Shown: positions 27,978-37,516 of the stretch, one piece after another
How the letters are laid out: each line of letters opens with the position of its first letter
Numbering within the stretch: the stretch's first letter is position 1
Assembly: GCA_016213785.1 (NCBI GenBank)
Contig: JACQZQ010000100.1
Span: forward strand, 41,359 to 105,358
Direction: 5' to 3'
Length of the DNA stretch: 64,000 bases
Source: Acidobacteriota bacterium
Lineage (GTDB): Bacteria > Acidobacteriota > Blastocatellia > Chloracidobacteriales > JADJPF01
Position numbers and translations under genes: made by a program
The notes under the pieces: generated by a model
The model's input: the letters and a program-made list of their open reading frames with translations, nothing else
What the model was told of the DNA's origin: nothing
Database searches by the model: none

Positions 27978-28595
27978 CTATCTAAGAGATTGTTTAAATA
28001 GATTAGCTTTTTCAGGTTTTGCGGAAAAATAGCGGTAAGCTAATAAAATAATTACTATGGTCATAAATATCAAGGGTCGGCTAGTGTCTAGTTTTACAGA
28101 CATCCAATAGTGAACTACCCCTAAAACTGTAGCAGGGTATACATACCAATGTATTTTGCGCCAGCGCTGACCACCAAGGCGCTTGACCATTTTATTTGAA
28201 GATGTAATGGCTAGAGTGAGTAAAATTAGAAAACTAATTAGGCCAATGAAAATAAATTGACGCTTAAGTATATCTTCTAGAATTTTCCCTAAATTAAAAA
28301 ACTTGTTAAACCAACCATAAGAGAGAAAATGTAAGGAAATATAGAAAAATGCAAATAGTCCAAGCATCCGACGATATCTAGTTAGAGTGTGCCAACCAGT
28401 TATTTTACGTAAAGGAGTTATAGAGAGAGTTAAGAGTAGAAAAATTATTGTACAACTACCAGTAGTATGAATTATAAATTCCTGTGGATTTGCTCCTAGC
28501 TTTTGTTGAAAAGCATCCCAAACCAGTAAGACAAAGGGTATCAGACCGTTTATAAAAATTATTGCTTTATTAAATTTTATATCATTATTACTCAT
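27978..28595 (-). CDS. msrQ: MsrQ haem-binding membrane subunit
   Basis: 205-residue ferric-reductase-like membrane protein with about six helices and conserved histidines in HTLTRYRRMLG, FFYISLHFLSYGWF, WRKIHWYVYPATVLGVVHYW. MsrQ passes electrons from the quinone pool or flavin to the periplasmic MsrP, which repairs methionine sulfoxide in envelope proteins. It follows msrP by 37 bases on the same strand, the usual pair. Confidence 0.92.
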   Translation of the reverse strand: MSNNDIKFNKAIIFINGLIPFVLLVWDAFQQKLGANPQEFIIHTTGSCTIIFLLLTLSITPLRKITGWHTLTRYRRMLGLFAFFYISLHFLSYGWFNKFFNLGKILEDILKRQFIFIGLISFLILLTLAITSSNKMVKRLGGQRWRKIHWYVYPATVLGVVHYWMSVKLDTSRPLIFMTIVIILLAYRYFSAKPEKANLFKQSLR

Positions 28596-28607
28596 ATATT
28601 TAGTTGT

Positions 28608-28640
28608 CTATTAATTATCTATTAACTATCTATTAAAAAT
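28608..28640. repeat. Three 11-bp imperfect tandem copies in the msrP-msrQ gap
   Basis: CTATTAATTAT, CTATTAACTAT and CTATTAAAAAT follow each other, overlapping the msrP stop codon by eight bases. It looks like a simple slippage repeat. Confidence 0.6.
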
Positions 28641-29619
28641 ATTTACGTAAATCCATATTGTTATAGAGACTAGCTACTTGGTCAGCATAACCATTAAAAA
28701 GCTTGGTATCACGATAAGCAAAATCACCTATACGACGCTCTTCTGCTTGACTCCAACGTGGGTGTGAGACTTCAGGATTGACATTAGCATAAAACCCATA
28801 CTCATTTGGGGCTTCAACGTTCCAAGTAGTTATAGGCTGACGATCAACTAATTTAATTTTTACAATAGATTTAATAGACTTAAACCCATATTTCCAGGGG
28901 ACTACAAGCCTAATAGGAGCACCGTTTTGTCCTAAAAGTACTTTTCCATAAATTCCTACTGCAAGAATTGTTAAGGGATGCATTGCTTCATCTAACCTTA
29001 ACCCTTCTTTGTAAGGCCAATCTAGAGGATTAAAAAGACCTGTTTTACTTTGATTAGGCAGTCTCTCAGGGTCGTTAAGAGTTTCAAAAGCCACATATTT
29101 AGCACTAGATAGAGGCTCTACTTTTTCTAGTAGTTTTGCTAGAGGAAATCCTACCCAAGGAACAACCATTGACCAAGCTTCAACGCAACGTAAGCGATAA
29201 GTACGGTCTTCTAAAGGGCTAATCTTAAAAAGTTCATCAAGATCAAAAACTTTAGGTTTATTAACTAGACCTTCTACATTAATTGTCCAAGGTCGGGAGA
29301 TAAAGTTTTTTGCTCTTGGAGCTACACCTTGCTTAGAAAGGGAAAATTCATAGAAATTATTGTAATTAGTGATATCTATAAAGTCTGTAGGCTCTTCACC
29401 ATTTAAGTTTAATGGAGTAGAAGAAGGTTGAACATTTGAGATAACTTCTTGATTAACAAGCACTTTTTCTTCTGGAACAAAAAGCCCTCGATAAGCTAGT
29501 GTAGTTAATGTAGCGCTTGTTCCTAGTGCTACTGCACGGATAAAATTACGTCTAGAAAAATATAGTTTCTCATCAGTAATTTCACTAGTTTTAATATCAT
29601 CAGGCTTTTTTATTAGCAT
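28633..29619 (-). CDS. msrP: Periplasmic methionine sulfoxide reductase MsrP (molybdopterin)
   Basis: 328 residues of the sulfite oxidase fold. Tat signal [18 protein letters not shown] with twin arginine at 23-24, then the molybdenum ligand Cys145 in [19 protein letters not shown]. Downstream blocks [20 protein letters not shown] and [16 protein letters not shown] are typical of MsrP. It acts in the periplasm with MsrQ as membrane electron donor. Start ATG at 29619 leaves about 20 residues before the twin arginines, which is a little long but acceptable. Confidence 0.93.
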   Translation of the reverse strand: MLIKKPDDIKTSEITDEKLYFSRRNFIRAVALGTSATLTTLAYRGLFVPEEKVLVNQEVISNVQPSSTPLNLNGEEPTDFIDITNYNNFYEFSLSKQGVAPRAKNFISRPWTINVEGLVNKPKVFDLDELFKISPLEDRTYRLRCVEAWSMVVPWVGFPLAKLLEKVEPLSSAKYVAFETLNDPERLPNQSKTGLFNPLDWPYKEGLRLDEAMHPLTILAVGIYGKVLLGQNGAPIRLVVPWKYGFKSIKSIVKIKLVDRQPITTWNVEAPNEYGFYANVNPEVSHPRWSQAEERRIGDFAYRDTKLFNGYADQVASLYNNMDLRKYF

Positions 29620-29797
29620 TTATAGTAACTACCCCTAATTAAAGAATAGAAAAGCGATGGACTTAATATTGTCTAATCTAAAGAGTCAAAGGATTATTCC
29701 ACAGCAACAAGTAGAAATTCTAGAAATCCAAGTAGCTTTTAACTAAAAAGTGACTAAAACACTATAAAAAGTTTATGGAGTTTGTGATTTTTTTCAC

Positions 29798-29827
29798 TTG
29801 ACACTTATAAGTTCTATAAAGTAGCAT
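29798..29827 (+). promoter_or_regulatory. Possible nadA promoter
   Basis: TTGACA at 29798-29803, then TAGCAT at 29822-29827 with an 18-base spacer. The spacer begins with the 10-base palindrome ACTTATAAGT (29803-29812). The -10 match is modest, so the call is tentative. Confidence 0.4.
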
Positions 29828-29885
29828 AATAGCAACTGAGCTAGTGAAAATTTTCTCAAGCTTAAATAATTTTAGGGAGAAAAAA

Positions 29886-30986
29886 ATGCAAGTAGCGACA
29901 TTAAAAAGAGTAGCAAGGCCATTTGAGGCTTACTTTAACATTAGTCAGCCGGAATTAAGCGAGCGAATAGAGGCGATACGTCGCGAACTAGGGCAAGAGT
30001 TAGTAATTTTGGGGCATCATTATCAACGTGATGATGTGATTTGTCACTCAGATTTACGAGGAGACTCTTTTAAGCTTTCTGAAATGGCTTCTAGAAGATC
30101 TGCACAATATATAGTGTTTTGTGGTGTTCATTTTATGGCAGAGTCAGCAGATATTTTAAGCAAGCCTCATCAAAAAGTGATTCTCCCTGATTTGGCTGCG
30201 GGCTGTTCAATGGCTGATATGGCTACTATTGAGCAGGTTGAAGCTGCTTGGGACGAGTTAGAAGACTTAGGTATTAGGTCTATTCTTCCTATTACTTATA
30301 TGAATTCAACAGCCGCAGTAAAAGCTTTTTGTGGTGAAAGAGGTGGGGCAGTTTGTACTTCATCAAATGCTAAAGGGATTTTTGATTGGGCTTGGGGGCA
30401 AAAAGAAAAAATCTTTTTCTTTCCTGATCAACACTTAGGGCGTAATACAGCCTATGCTAAAGGGGTTTCTTTAGATGATATGGTGGTTTGGGATCCTTAC
30501 CAAGAATTAGGTGGAAATAGTGTTCAAGCTTTAGAGAAAGCAAAAATTATTTTATGGAAAGGTCATTGCTCTGTTCATGGTCGTTTTCAAGGTCATCATG
30601 TTGACGAAGTAAGAAAAGAACATAAAGGGATTAATGTTTTAGTTCATCCTGAATGTAAATGGGAAGTTGTAGAAAAGGCTGATTATGTAGGATCTACAGA
30701 GTATATTATTAAAGCTATTGCAAATAGCGAACCTGGTAGTAAATGGGCTGTGGGTACAGAGGTGAACCTAGTAAATAGGCTAAAGAATGAATATCCAGAT
30801 CGCTTTGTTCGTTTGCTTTCTCCTGATTTATGTATGTGTTCAACAATGTTTCGTATTGCACCAGAAAATCTTTTATGGGCTTTAGATAACCTAAAAGCAG
30901 GTTCAATTGTTAATCAAATTACCGTATCAAAAACCGTTGCTCATTGGGCTAGAGCAGCATTAGATAGAATGCTTGCTGTACAATAG
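29886..30986 (+). CDS. nadA: Quinolinate synthase NadA
   Basis: [4Fe-4S] enzyme that condenses iminoaspartate with dihydroxyacetone phosphate in de novo NAD synthesis. Motifs: LGHHYQRDDVICHSDLRGDS, LPDLAAGCSMADM, HPECKWEVVEKADYVGSTEYI, and LCMCSTMFRI, giving the three cluster cysteines. The start is ATG 29886, six bases after AGGGAG; the in-frame GTG at 29844 would add 14 residues and lacks a ribosome-binding site. The resulting 366 residues is normal. nadB and nadC are not nearby. Confidence 0.95.
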   Translation: MQVATLKRVARPFEAYFNISQPELSERIEAIRRELGQELVILGHHYQRDDVICHSDLRGDSFKLSEMASRRSAQYIVFCGVHFMAESADILSKPHQKVILPDLAAGCSMADMATIEQVEAAWDELEDLGIRSILPITYMNSTAAVKAFCGERGGAVCTSSNAKGIFDWAWGQKEKIFFFPDQHLGRNTAYAKGVSLDDMVVWDPYQELGGNSVQALEKAKIILWKGHCSVHGRFQGHHVDEVRKEHKGINVLVHPECKWEVVEKADYVGSTEYIIKAIANSEPGSKWAVGTEVNLVNRLKNEYPDRFVRLLSPDLCMCSTMFRIAPENLLWALDNLKAGSIVNQITVSKTVAHWARAALDRMLAVQ

Positions 30987-31086
30987 TTAAATAGTTAAGC
31001 TATTCTAATGCTAAAGTTTCTTATGCTAACTAGCTGTATTTTCAATATTTTGCTAGTATCCTGTAAAGACATATAGTTTATTAAAA

Positions 31087-31115
31087 CCCAGTGATTTATC
31101 ACTGGGAAATTTTTT
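31087..31115 (+). terminator. Terminator-like hairpin abutting a start codon
   Basis: CCCAGTGA (31087-31094), loop TTTA, TCACTGGG (31099-31106), then AAATTTTTT immediately before the ATG at 31116. It has the form of an intrinsic terminator for nadA but occupies the place of the ribosome-binding site of the next gene. Confidence 0.7.
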
Positions 31116-32180
31116 ATGAGATTTCATTCTAGAGTTCCAGTAAGAATAGACTTTCTTGGCGGGATAACTGATTGTCCTCCTTTTTCTGATGAGTATGAAG
31201 GGGCAGTTATTAACGCAGGTATTAGTAGGCATATTTATGCAACTTTAGAGTTAAACGATTTTAATAGTAGGGTTTATTTAATATCTAAAGATTTTAATTC
31301 TACTGTTGAATCTCCAGATATAGAGAGTCTGGAGATAGATGGCAATCTTGATCTACTAAAAGTTTGTCTTAAGCGTTTTGAGATAAAAAAAGGTCTTACT
31401 TTAACTACATATAGTGATGTTCCTCCTGGTAGTGGGCTTGGCAGTTCTGCTGCACTCACAATTGCAATTCTAGCTGTACTAAAACAGGCTATAGGCGAAG
31501 TTATATTACCTACTGAATTAGCAGAGCTAGCTTTTAATGTTGAAAGAGGGGATTTAATAACTTTTGGAGGTCGTCAAGACCAATTTGGTTCGGCGCTTGG
31601 AGGAATCAATTATCTTACTTTTAGAGGTCAAAATGTAGGTATTGAACAACTTAGAGGTGATTTTAGTAACTCATCTTTAATTGATTATTCTACTATTCTT
31701 GAGTTAGAAAAGCGTTTATTGCTTTTTTACACAGGCTCATCACATGTTTCAAGTGATATTCTTAAGGATATGGAAAGCTCTTATAAAGAAGAAAAAAGCC
31801 AGACAAAAGAGGCAATGCATAAGCTTAAAAGTCTTGCTGATAAAGCTAGAGAGGCTTTAATTAAATCAGATCTAGATACTTTTGGTAATTTGCTTAATGA
31901 TAATTGGTATTGGCATAAAAAACTTCACCATTCTTGTAACAGCCCAGAACTAGACCAGTTTTATGATCTTGCTATAAGGCATGGTGCTATAGGCGGAAAA
32001 ACTTGTGGTGCTGGTGGTGGTGGGTGTATGGTCTTTTATTGTAAAGAGGGAGAAAAAGCCAACTTACGTAATATTTTAGAAAGACAAAAATTTATTAATC
32101 AAGAGCAAAATCACAGAATCCATAAAGCTATAGATTTTGTTTTTGATTTTAAGGGACTACAATTTTGGCAGACTAATTAA
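31116..32180 (+). CDS. GHMP-family sugar kinase (D-glycero-D-manno-heptose 7-phosphate kinase-like)
   Basis: 354 residues. N-terminal RVPVRIDFLGGITDCPPF, central ATP loop PPGSGLGSSAALTIAIL (near 104-120), and C-terminal GAIGGKTCGAGGGGCMVFY, the three GHMP motifs. The closest recognised group is the HddA-like heptose-7-phosphate 1-kinases, which feed GDP-heptose for surface glycans. The homologous N-terminus matches this ATG, so the start is believable although a terminator-like hairpin ends nine bases upstream and no free Shine-Dalgarno is visible. Related sugar-nucleotide genes lie at 38660-41127. The sugar substrate is inference. Confidence 0.82.
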   Translation: MRFHSRVPVRIDFLGGITDCPPFSDEYEGAVINAGISRHIYATLELNDFNSRVYLISKDFNSTVESPDIESLEIDGNLDLLKVCLKRFEIKKGLTLTTYSDVPPGSGLGSSAALTIAILAVLKQAIGEVILPTELAELAFNVERGDLITFGGRQDQFGSALGGINYLTFRGQNVGIEQLRGDFSNSSLIDYSTILELEKRLLLFYTGSSHVSSDILKDMESSYKEEKSQTKEAMHKLKSLADKAREALIKSDLDTFGNLLNDNWYWHKKLHHSCNSPELDQFYDLAIRHGAIGGKTCGAGGGGCMVFYCKEGEKANLRNILERQKFINQEQNHRIHKAIDFVFDFKGLQFWQTN

Positions 32181-32214
32181 GATATTGAAAAGATAAGGCT
32201 TATTTATAAGTCTT

Positions 32215-33645
32215 CTAGACTTCTGGATAGTCAAAAGGATGATTAGCTAAAGCAGCCCGCATATTGATTTGGCCTAGTAAGGCTTCTAGAAAAGTAGCAA
32301 AAACATGAACTATTTTAGAAAAGTCTTCTAAAACTCTAGTGGACATTGCCTGATAAGTCATTTTCTCAAAATCATCCCAATCTTTATACATTAAGTATTT
32401 TAATGAGGTATCACGAAAAAGCGTAATTTGATCATTAACTTCCATAATCTTATTTTGGGAAGGTTCTTTTTGAAACTTACGGAAAGCGCGAAGTAAACGC
32501 CAAATATCTAAGCGCAATCTTACGGATTGATCTAACTTAGTTTGGAAAGAATTAAATATTTTTAAGCCATCAAATCCTTGTTCAAAAATTTGAACTAAAG
32601 TAACTACAGATTGTTGAAAACAATCTCTTAATAAGCCATGTGAGTTTTCTACTTTTGCGTAAATTGATGGGGCTTGAGTTAGCGCCACTAACCCAAGTAA
32701 CTCACGGCCAAAAACTTTCTTTAAGTCCATTTGTAATGCGTAAACACAACCATCAATAGAGTTTGTTACTTGTGATGGAAGATCTGATATGTTTAGCAAG
32801 GTCTTATCCATAAATCTAATTAATTCATAAGCTTCGGTTTTAATTAAAGTAAAAATAGGTAAGCAGTTTTTAAGTGGCCTATCTTGGCTTAAATCGCTGG
32901 AAACAAAATCAAGATATTTTAATAGGCGGAAAAACTCAATTAGAGTTTTTGTAATCTCTTGTCTTACTATTTCATTATCAATACTATTAATTAAGGCTAC
33001 TAAGTGAAGGTTTTCAATTCTATCTGTTGACTTAAACTTATAATTTGACAATAAGTTAATATAATAACAAAGCTTGTTTTCTCTAAGGCTTAATTTTCCT
33101 ATACTAGTAAAAGTTTGAAAGTTGATATAAGTAGTCCTATTAGAATCTGTTTTTACTAAACTATCTATTATGGTGCAAATATCAGAAAGCATTTCAGTAA
33201 ATAAGGCTAAAGAATCTTCAGGAGTAGGTTGTAATAAAAGCTTTTCAAAATTTTGCTCTGACCAATTTATTTTTTGAAATATGCTTTCATAATAGAGGCT
33301 AAGACTTTTTTCTAGTGAATGATTTTCATTAATTAGCTGGTTAGACAAATAAATCATTCTTAAAATTACATTACGAACCACTTTTAATTCTTCAAGAAAA
33401 TTTCGTCTAACTATATCTTTTAGTTCTTGTTCTGAAAAAGGATGGTTTTTTATATTAAAAAAAGCTTCTAAAGCCTTAAGCCACATTTCTAGCTCAAAAA
33501 GATAATGAGTTTTTTTTTCGCTCTCAATTATATCTAACCAATTTTGTAGTGAGCGATGGCTAATTAGAGAAGCTGTAATAACTTGAGCATTACTACTTTT
33601 TTTTTCAGTAGCAACACTAGCAAGCTCTTTTTCCATATCATCCAT
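32215..33645 (-). CDS. Uncharacterised alpha-helical protein
   Basis: 476 residues, strongly helical throughout with many leucines and charged residues (for example SLQNWLDIIESEKKTHYLFE, then LEMWLKALEAFF). There is no signal peptide, membrane span or catalytic motif that I recognise. It ends with INMRAALANHPFDYPEV. It looks like a cytoplasmic scaffold or a lineage-specific protein. It is alone between the GHMP kinase (opposite strand) and the secreted protein gene upstream, from which a terminator hairpin separates it. Function not assigned. Confidence 0.6.
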   Translation of the reverse strand: MDDMEKELASVATEKKSSNAQVITASLISHRSLQNWLDIIESEKKTHYLFELEMWLKALEAFFNIKNHPFSEQELKDIVRRNFLEELKVVRNVILRMIYLSNQLINENHSLEKSLSLYYESIFQKINWSEQNFEKLLLQPTPEDSLALFTEMLSDICTIIDSLVKTDSNRTTYINFQTFTSIGKLSLRENKLCYYINLLSNYKFKSTDRIENLHLVALINSIDNEIVRQEITKTLIEFFRLLKYLDFVSSDLSQDRPLKNCLPIFTLIKTEAYELIRFMDKTLLNISDLPSQVTNSIDGCVYALQMDLKKVFGRELLGLVALTQAPSIYAKVENSHGLLRDCFQQSVVTLVQIFEQGFDGLKIFNSFQTKLDQSVRLRLDIWRLLRAFRKFQKEPSQNKIMEVNDQITLFRDTSLKYLMYKDWDDFEKMTYQAMSTRVLEDFSKIVHVFATFLEALLGQINMRAALANHPFDYPEV

Positions 33646-33758
33646 AAACAGTTAAGGCTCCAAAGGTGGGCAAGATAGCTACAAAATACTCTATTACCAA
33701 AGAAAAGACAATATAAGGCAATATAAGTTGTTGCCTAGATACTTTAGACAAAAGATAG

Positions 33759-33789
33759 AAATAGCTCAAGAAGTACTCTTGAGCTATTT
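33759..33789 (-). terminator. Terminator hairpin downstream of the secreted protein gene
   Basis: AAATAGCTCAAGA and TCTTGAGCTATTT form a perfect 13-bp stem around AGTAC, 46 bases after the stop of the gene at 33836-34627. Confidence 0.75.
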
Positions 33790-33835
33790 GCTAGTTTAAC
33801 CAATCAAAGAAACTTGATTTCTTAAGCAATATAGC

Positions 33836-34627
33836 TTAATCTTCGTCTCCGCTCAGTATTTTTACGTCTGAAGAGAATTTCTTATAATTTGTATAGCGGA
33901 CTTCCATTCTCATATGAATTGGATTACCAGGAAAATCTAAAATATCATCTGCAAAAGTATAGGTAGGAAACCAATATTTACCATCAATATTTTCTCTATA
34001 GGTTTCAAACTTAGGAAAACGTTCTTCTCCCTCTGGTAGACCTTTACCACTAACTTTAACTATTTGTAAATCTTGATCATCAACCCAAATTCGCCCTAAA
34101 AATACTCTTTCTCCTCCACGTTTATATTTAGGTATTGATTTAGGCTTGACTTCAAATACATAAGTGTCAAGTTCATCGATTTTTTCTTTTCCAATATAAG
34201 TAATTAAATATTTAGGTAATTCTTTAGTGGTTAAAGAAAATGTTTGTATTTCTGCAACATCTTTTAGATCTGTGGGGCTAATTTGTAAATTTAGTAATGT
34301 AGGTGGAGGAAAACGAACAATTCTTTCTGTGTGTTTGCCACTATCATCAAAGGTTACATCTGCAACACGGTAATATTCCCCTGTAGGGCGGTTATTAGGA
34401 TTAATGGTTTGTACTCTAAACTCTTGTCGATAGGCATAAGAGTTTCGCGCTTCTTTAAACTCGCTTTCTTTAGCTGTAAATTCTCTAATTATTCTCTCAA
34501 CATCTGGGGGCTGTTGACTAGTGCGTATTTGCCCGCTAGCTATTATAGACAAGCCTATTAGAATTAATAAATTACAAGCCAAAATTATACGAATAGAAAT
34601 TTTCTTCATAATGTTTGTATGCTCCAT
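33836..34627 (-). CDS. Secreted protein, outer-membrane lipoprotein-sorting (LolA/LolB-fold) type
   Basis: 263 residues with an N-terminal signal peptide (KKISIRIILACNLLILIG, then LSIIASGQ). The mature part has VERIIREFTAKESEFKEARNSYAY, a long beta-rich region with YVFEVKPKSIPKYKRGGERVF, GRIWVDDQDLQIVKVSGKG, and FETYRENIDGKYWFPTYTF. This pattern is like the periplasmic outer-membrane lipoprotein-sorting protein family, common in Acidobacteriota, but a carrier role is inference. The in-frame ATG at 34609 gives a more conventional signal peptide and may be the real start; ribosome-binding evidence is weak for both. Confidence 0.72.
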   Translation of the reverse strand: MEHTNIMKKISIRIILACNLLILIGLSIIASGQIRTSQQPPDVERIIREFTAKESEFKEARNSYAYRQEFRVQTINPNNRPTGEYYRVADVTFDDSGKHTERIVRFPPPTLLNLQISPTDLKDVAEIQTFSLTTKELPKYLITYIGKEKIDELDTYVFEVKPKSIPKYKRGGERVFLGRIWVDDQDLQIVKVSGKGLPEGEERFPKFETYRENIDGKYWFPTYTFADDILDFPGNPIHMRMEVRYTNYKKFSSDVKILSGDED

Positions 34628-34822
34628 AAGATTTTAGCTTAAAAAGTTTGGCTCTTTAGGAAAACAAATTTTATCACTCACTTATTAAATTTGATAGATG
34701 ATAAATACTTTTCTCTAGGATGCTTACGTCCTTTCTTCTTGACGCTAAAGGCTCTAACGGCTTACTATTGAAGAAATTTGTAACTCAAAAACGACATTAC
34801 AAAAGCTACGATAGGAGGAGCT

Positions 34823-35263
34823 ATGTCAAATAAGCGTGACTATCAAGAGGGAGAAATTATCATAGAGGAGAAAAGCCCTGATACTATAACTCCTACAGAA
34901 TCAACCACTAAACCCACTACTACAGAAAGTCGTAATAGCGGTTTAGAAGGAATTACTTCTCAATTTAGAGAACTAGCCCAAAAAATCCCAGAGTCAATTG
35001 GTAAAGCTATTGAAACTGCTCTTTCTGCTCGCGAGCATGTAGTTATGGTGCGTGTTAATGATGAGTCATTAACTAAGTTAGATCATTTAGTAGAAGCAGG
35101 TATTTTTAAGAGTCGCTCAGAATCAGCCGCTTTTCTAATTAGCGAAGGGATTAAAGCACAAGCAAATTTATTTGAGCGTATTTCCAATAAAATTGAAGAG
35201 ATTAATAAACTACGTTCAGAACTTAAAAATATCGTAGGTCAAGAAGTAAAACGCAGCGAATAA
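34823..35263 (+). CDS. Ribbon-helix-helix-like protein
   Basis: 146 residues. A disordered Glu/Thr-rich N-terminus (about 1-45) is followed by a helix, then a ribbon-helix-helix-like stretch at about 72-112: HVVMVRVNDESLTKLDHLVE, FKSRSESAAFLISEG. A C-terminal coiled coil (NKIEEINKLRSELKNIVG) ends the protein. RHH proteins bind DNA as dimers; the coiled coil could mediate assembly. GGAGGAG four bases before ATG is a strong ribosome-binding site. Single-gene unit closed by a strong terminator. Target unknown. Confidence 0.72.
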   Translation: MSNKRDYQEGEIIIEEKSPDTITPTESTTKPTTTESRNSGLEGITSQFRELAQKIPESIGKAIETALSAREHVVMVRVNDESLTKLDHLVEAGIFKSRSESAAFLISEGIKAQANLFERISNKIEEINKLRSELKNIVGQEVKRSE

Positions 35264-35287
35264 GTCTTATTTTTACATTAATTAACC

Positions 35288-35334
35288 AAAAATAGCCACA
35301 GAACCAATACTTAGTTTTTCTGTGGCTATTTTTT
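35288..35334 (+). terminator. Strong intrinsic terminator
   Basis: AATAGCCACAGAA (35291-35303) pairs with TTCTGTGGCTATT (35318-35330); flanking AAA and TTT extend the stem to 16 bp, ending in TTTT. It closes the RHH-like gene. Confidence 0.9.
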
Positions 35335-35353
35335 ATCTTTTAATACTTTAACT

Positions 35354-36310
35354 ATGTCTGAATTTAGAGTTAAAACCGAATTACCTGCTTCTAGATGTGA
35401 AATTTGCCATCAATCTGATCAGTTTGATGCTGAAAAAGGATATTGTGTAAGGTGTGGAAATATTTCTATTAATAAAGAAAACAACTCTTCAACAAATATT
35501 AGAAAATATATTAAGAAAGATTTAATCACTAAGAAAATAGCTGTATCTTTTAATACTAGTGTGGTTATTATTACTGCTGTTTTAATATTTACTTCTTATA
35601 TAAGTTCTATTTCATTTCTTTTTGGGTTAGTTCTTAGCTATATATTAGCTTCTTTTTATACTTATACGACATCATCACTACAAGATGTATATCCTTGGAT
35701 AAAAGAAACTCCTAAATTTTCTCAGACCAATATAGGTGAATTTATAAACCTAGATCATCTTAAAATAGAGCAATATAGCTTTGAAATAAAAGCTTTAGGA
35801 TTTATAAGACTAGGGGATTATAAAGAAGACTATTCTGAAAGCTTACAAGTATTTTCTCGTATATTTTTTCACCCAAAATATAAGTGTTTTGCCACAATTG
35901 ATCAGTTTTTTTCCATTAATAAAGAACCACTCCCTATAGCCTTATCTATAAGTAGTTATATGGAAGAAGGTTGGTCATTATCTTCAACAAAAGCAATAAA
36001 CCCTATTTTATCTGAACAATATATTTACCGATTACCTAAAAGGCTTTGGATTAATTATCCTGAAAATTCAGTTAAAGAGATTTTAGACTTACATATAATA
36101 GAAAGAAATAATATATTAGAAAAACTTAGAATAAATGTGTTGGTTGAGGAAAATTCTCTAAAACAGTTTCTTGAAATAAACTTAAAAATAGCTGAAGAAT
36201 TTAGGGAAAAACAACAGGATCGTAAGTTAATTTCTTTAATAAAAGATCGCTTATTTCTAAAACTTTTTCCTAAAAGTGAATGGTTAGATAATTATGACTC
36301 TCGATTGTAG
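35354..36310 (+). CDS. Uncharacterised membrane protein with N-terminal zinc ribbon
   Basis: 318 residues. The N-terminus has four cysteines, CEICHQSDQFDAEKGYCVRC (15-34), a zinc-ribbon pattern. Two adjacent hydrophobic helices follow at about 59-100 (TSVVIITAVLIFTSYI, then FLFGLVLSYILASFYTY), with the remaining 215 residues likely on one side of the membrane. The C-terminal domain is mixed alpha-beta with no recognised motif. It lies between the RHH-like gene and serC, with its own start soon after a terminator; the promoter is not evident. Function not assigned. Confidence 0.62.
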   Translation: MSEFRVKTELPASRCEICHQSDQFDAEKGYCVRCGNISINKENNSSTNIRKYIKKDLITKKIAVSFNTSVVIITAVLIFTSYISSISFLFGLVLSYILASFYTYTTSSLQDVYPWIKETPKFSQTNIGEFINLDHLKIEQYSFEIKALGFIRLGDYKEDYSESLQVFSRIFFHPKYKCFATIDQFFSINKEPLPIALSISSYMEEGWSLSSTKAINPILSEQYIYRLPKRLWINYPENSVKEILDLHIIERNNILEKLRINVLVEENSLKQFLEINLKIAEEFREKQQDRKLISLIKDRLFLKLFPKSEWLDNYDSRL

Positions 36311-36430
36311 GCCAATTTGTTTGACCTAAAGTATTATTAAGTCTAGTCTATAAGCTTATTATTTTCTTGATAATCTTGGTATTATCTTTTATTAACGCAA
36401 TTATTTAGGAAAATTAGGAGGATCTTAACT

Positions 36431-37516
36431 GTGACAGAAAGAATTTATAATTTTAGTGCTGGGCCAGGAGTGCTTCCGCTACCTGTTTTAGAAGAAGCCC
36501 AACGTAATTTAGTGAGTTTACCTGGTGTAGGTATGTCAGTACTAGAAATTAGCCACCGCTCCAAAACTTTTGACAAAATCATTGAAGGCGCAGAAGCAAA
36601 AATCCGTAAGTTACTTAACTTATCTGATGATTTTTATGTTTTATTTCTTCAAGGCGGAGCTAGCCTACAGTTTTCAATGATTCCTATGAATTTGCTTTCT
36701 AAAGGTGGTAAGGCTGATTATATAAATACTGGTGCTTGGTCAAAAGCCGCAATTAAGGAAGCTAAAAAAGTAGGCCAAATCAATGTTGCTGCTAGTACAG
36801 AAAGCGAAAATTTTGCTCGTATCCCTAAACAAGAAGAGTTAAAGCTTGATAAAGAAGCAGCTTATGTCCATATAACTTCTAATAACACTATTTTTGGGAC
36901 TGAATGGCAATATGATCCAGAAGTAGGTAATGTTGCTTTAGTTTGCGATGCTTCATCAGATATTTTTAGCCGTCCAATAGATATGAGCCGGTATGCTTTA
37001 ATTTATGCTGGAGCACAAAAAAATATGGGGCCAGCCGGTGTAACAATGGTTATTATACGTAAAGACTTAGTTAAGGAACCTGCTAGCGATATGGCAACAA
37101 TGCTTGCCTATAAAACCCATACAGAGACTAAATCAATGTATAACACACCTCCTGTTTTCTCTATTTATATAGTTGATCTTGTTTGTCAATGGATACTTGA
37201 TTTAGGTGGATTGGATGCAATGCAAAAGCTTAATCAAGAAAAAGCTAAAATTCTTTATGATGCAATTGATGCAACAGAATTTTATAGAGGCCATGCTCAT
37301 AGTGATAGCCGCTCTTTAATGAATGTAACTTTCCGCTTACCTAACGAAGAACTAGAAAATCTATTTGCTAAACAATCTACAGCCGCAGGATTAGACGGCT
37401 TAAAAGGTCATCGCTCTGTAGGTGGTTTACGTGCTTCTATTTATAATGCTTTTCCAAAAGCTGGGGTAGAAGCCTTAGTTGAATTTATGAAAGAGTTTGA
37501 ACGTAAAAACGGATAA
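36431..37516 (+). CDS. serC: Phosphoserine aminotransferase SerC
   Basis: PLP enzyme converting 3-phosphohydroxypyruvate and glutamate to phosphoserine (serine synthesis), and also acting in pyridoxal phosphate synthesis. N-terminal YNFSAGPGVLPLPVLEE, substrate loop ISHRSKTF, phosphate-binding LQGGASLQFSMIP, and the Schiff-base lysine in YAGAQKNMGPAGVTMV. C-terminal GLKGHRSVGGLRASIYNAFP is intact. 361 residues, normal. Start is GTG 36431, eight bases after TTAGGAGG. Confidence 0.95.
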   Translation: MTERIYNFSAGPGVLPLPVLEEAQRNLVSLPGVGMSVLEISHRSKTFDKIIEGAEAKIRKLLNLSDDFYVLFLQGGASLQFSMIPMNLLSKGGKADYINTGAWSKAAIKEAKKVGQINVAASTESENFARIPKQEELKLDKEAAYVHITSNNTIFGTEWQYDPEVGNVALVCDASSDIFSRPIDMSRYALIYAGAQKNMGPAGVTMVIIRKDLVKEPASDMATMLAYKTHTETKSMYNTPPVFSIYIVDLVCQWILDLGGLDAMQKLNQEKAKILYDAIDATEFYRGHAHSDSRSLMNVTFRLPNEELENLFAKQSTAAGLDGLKGHRSVGGLRASIYNAFPKAGVEALVEFMKEFERKNG

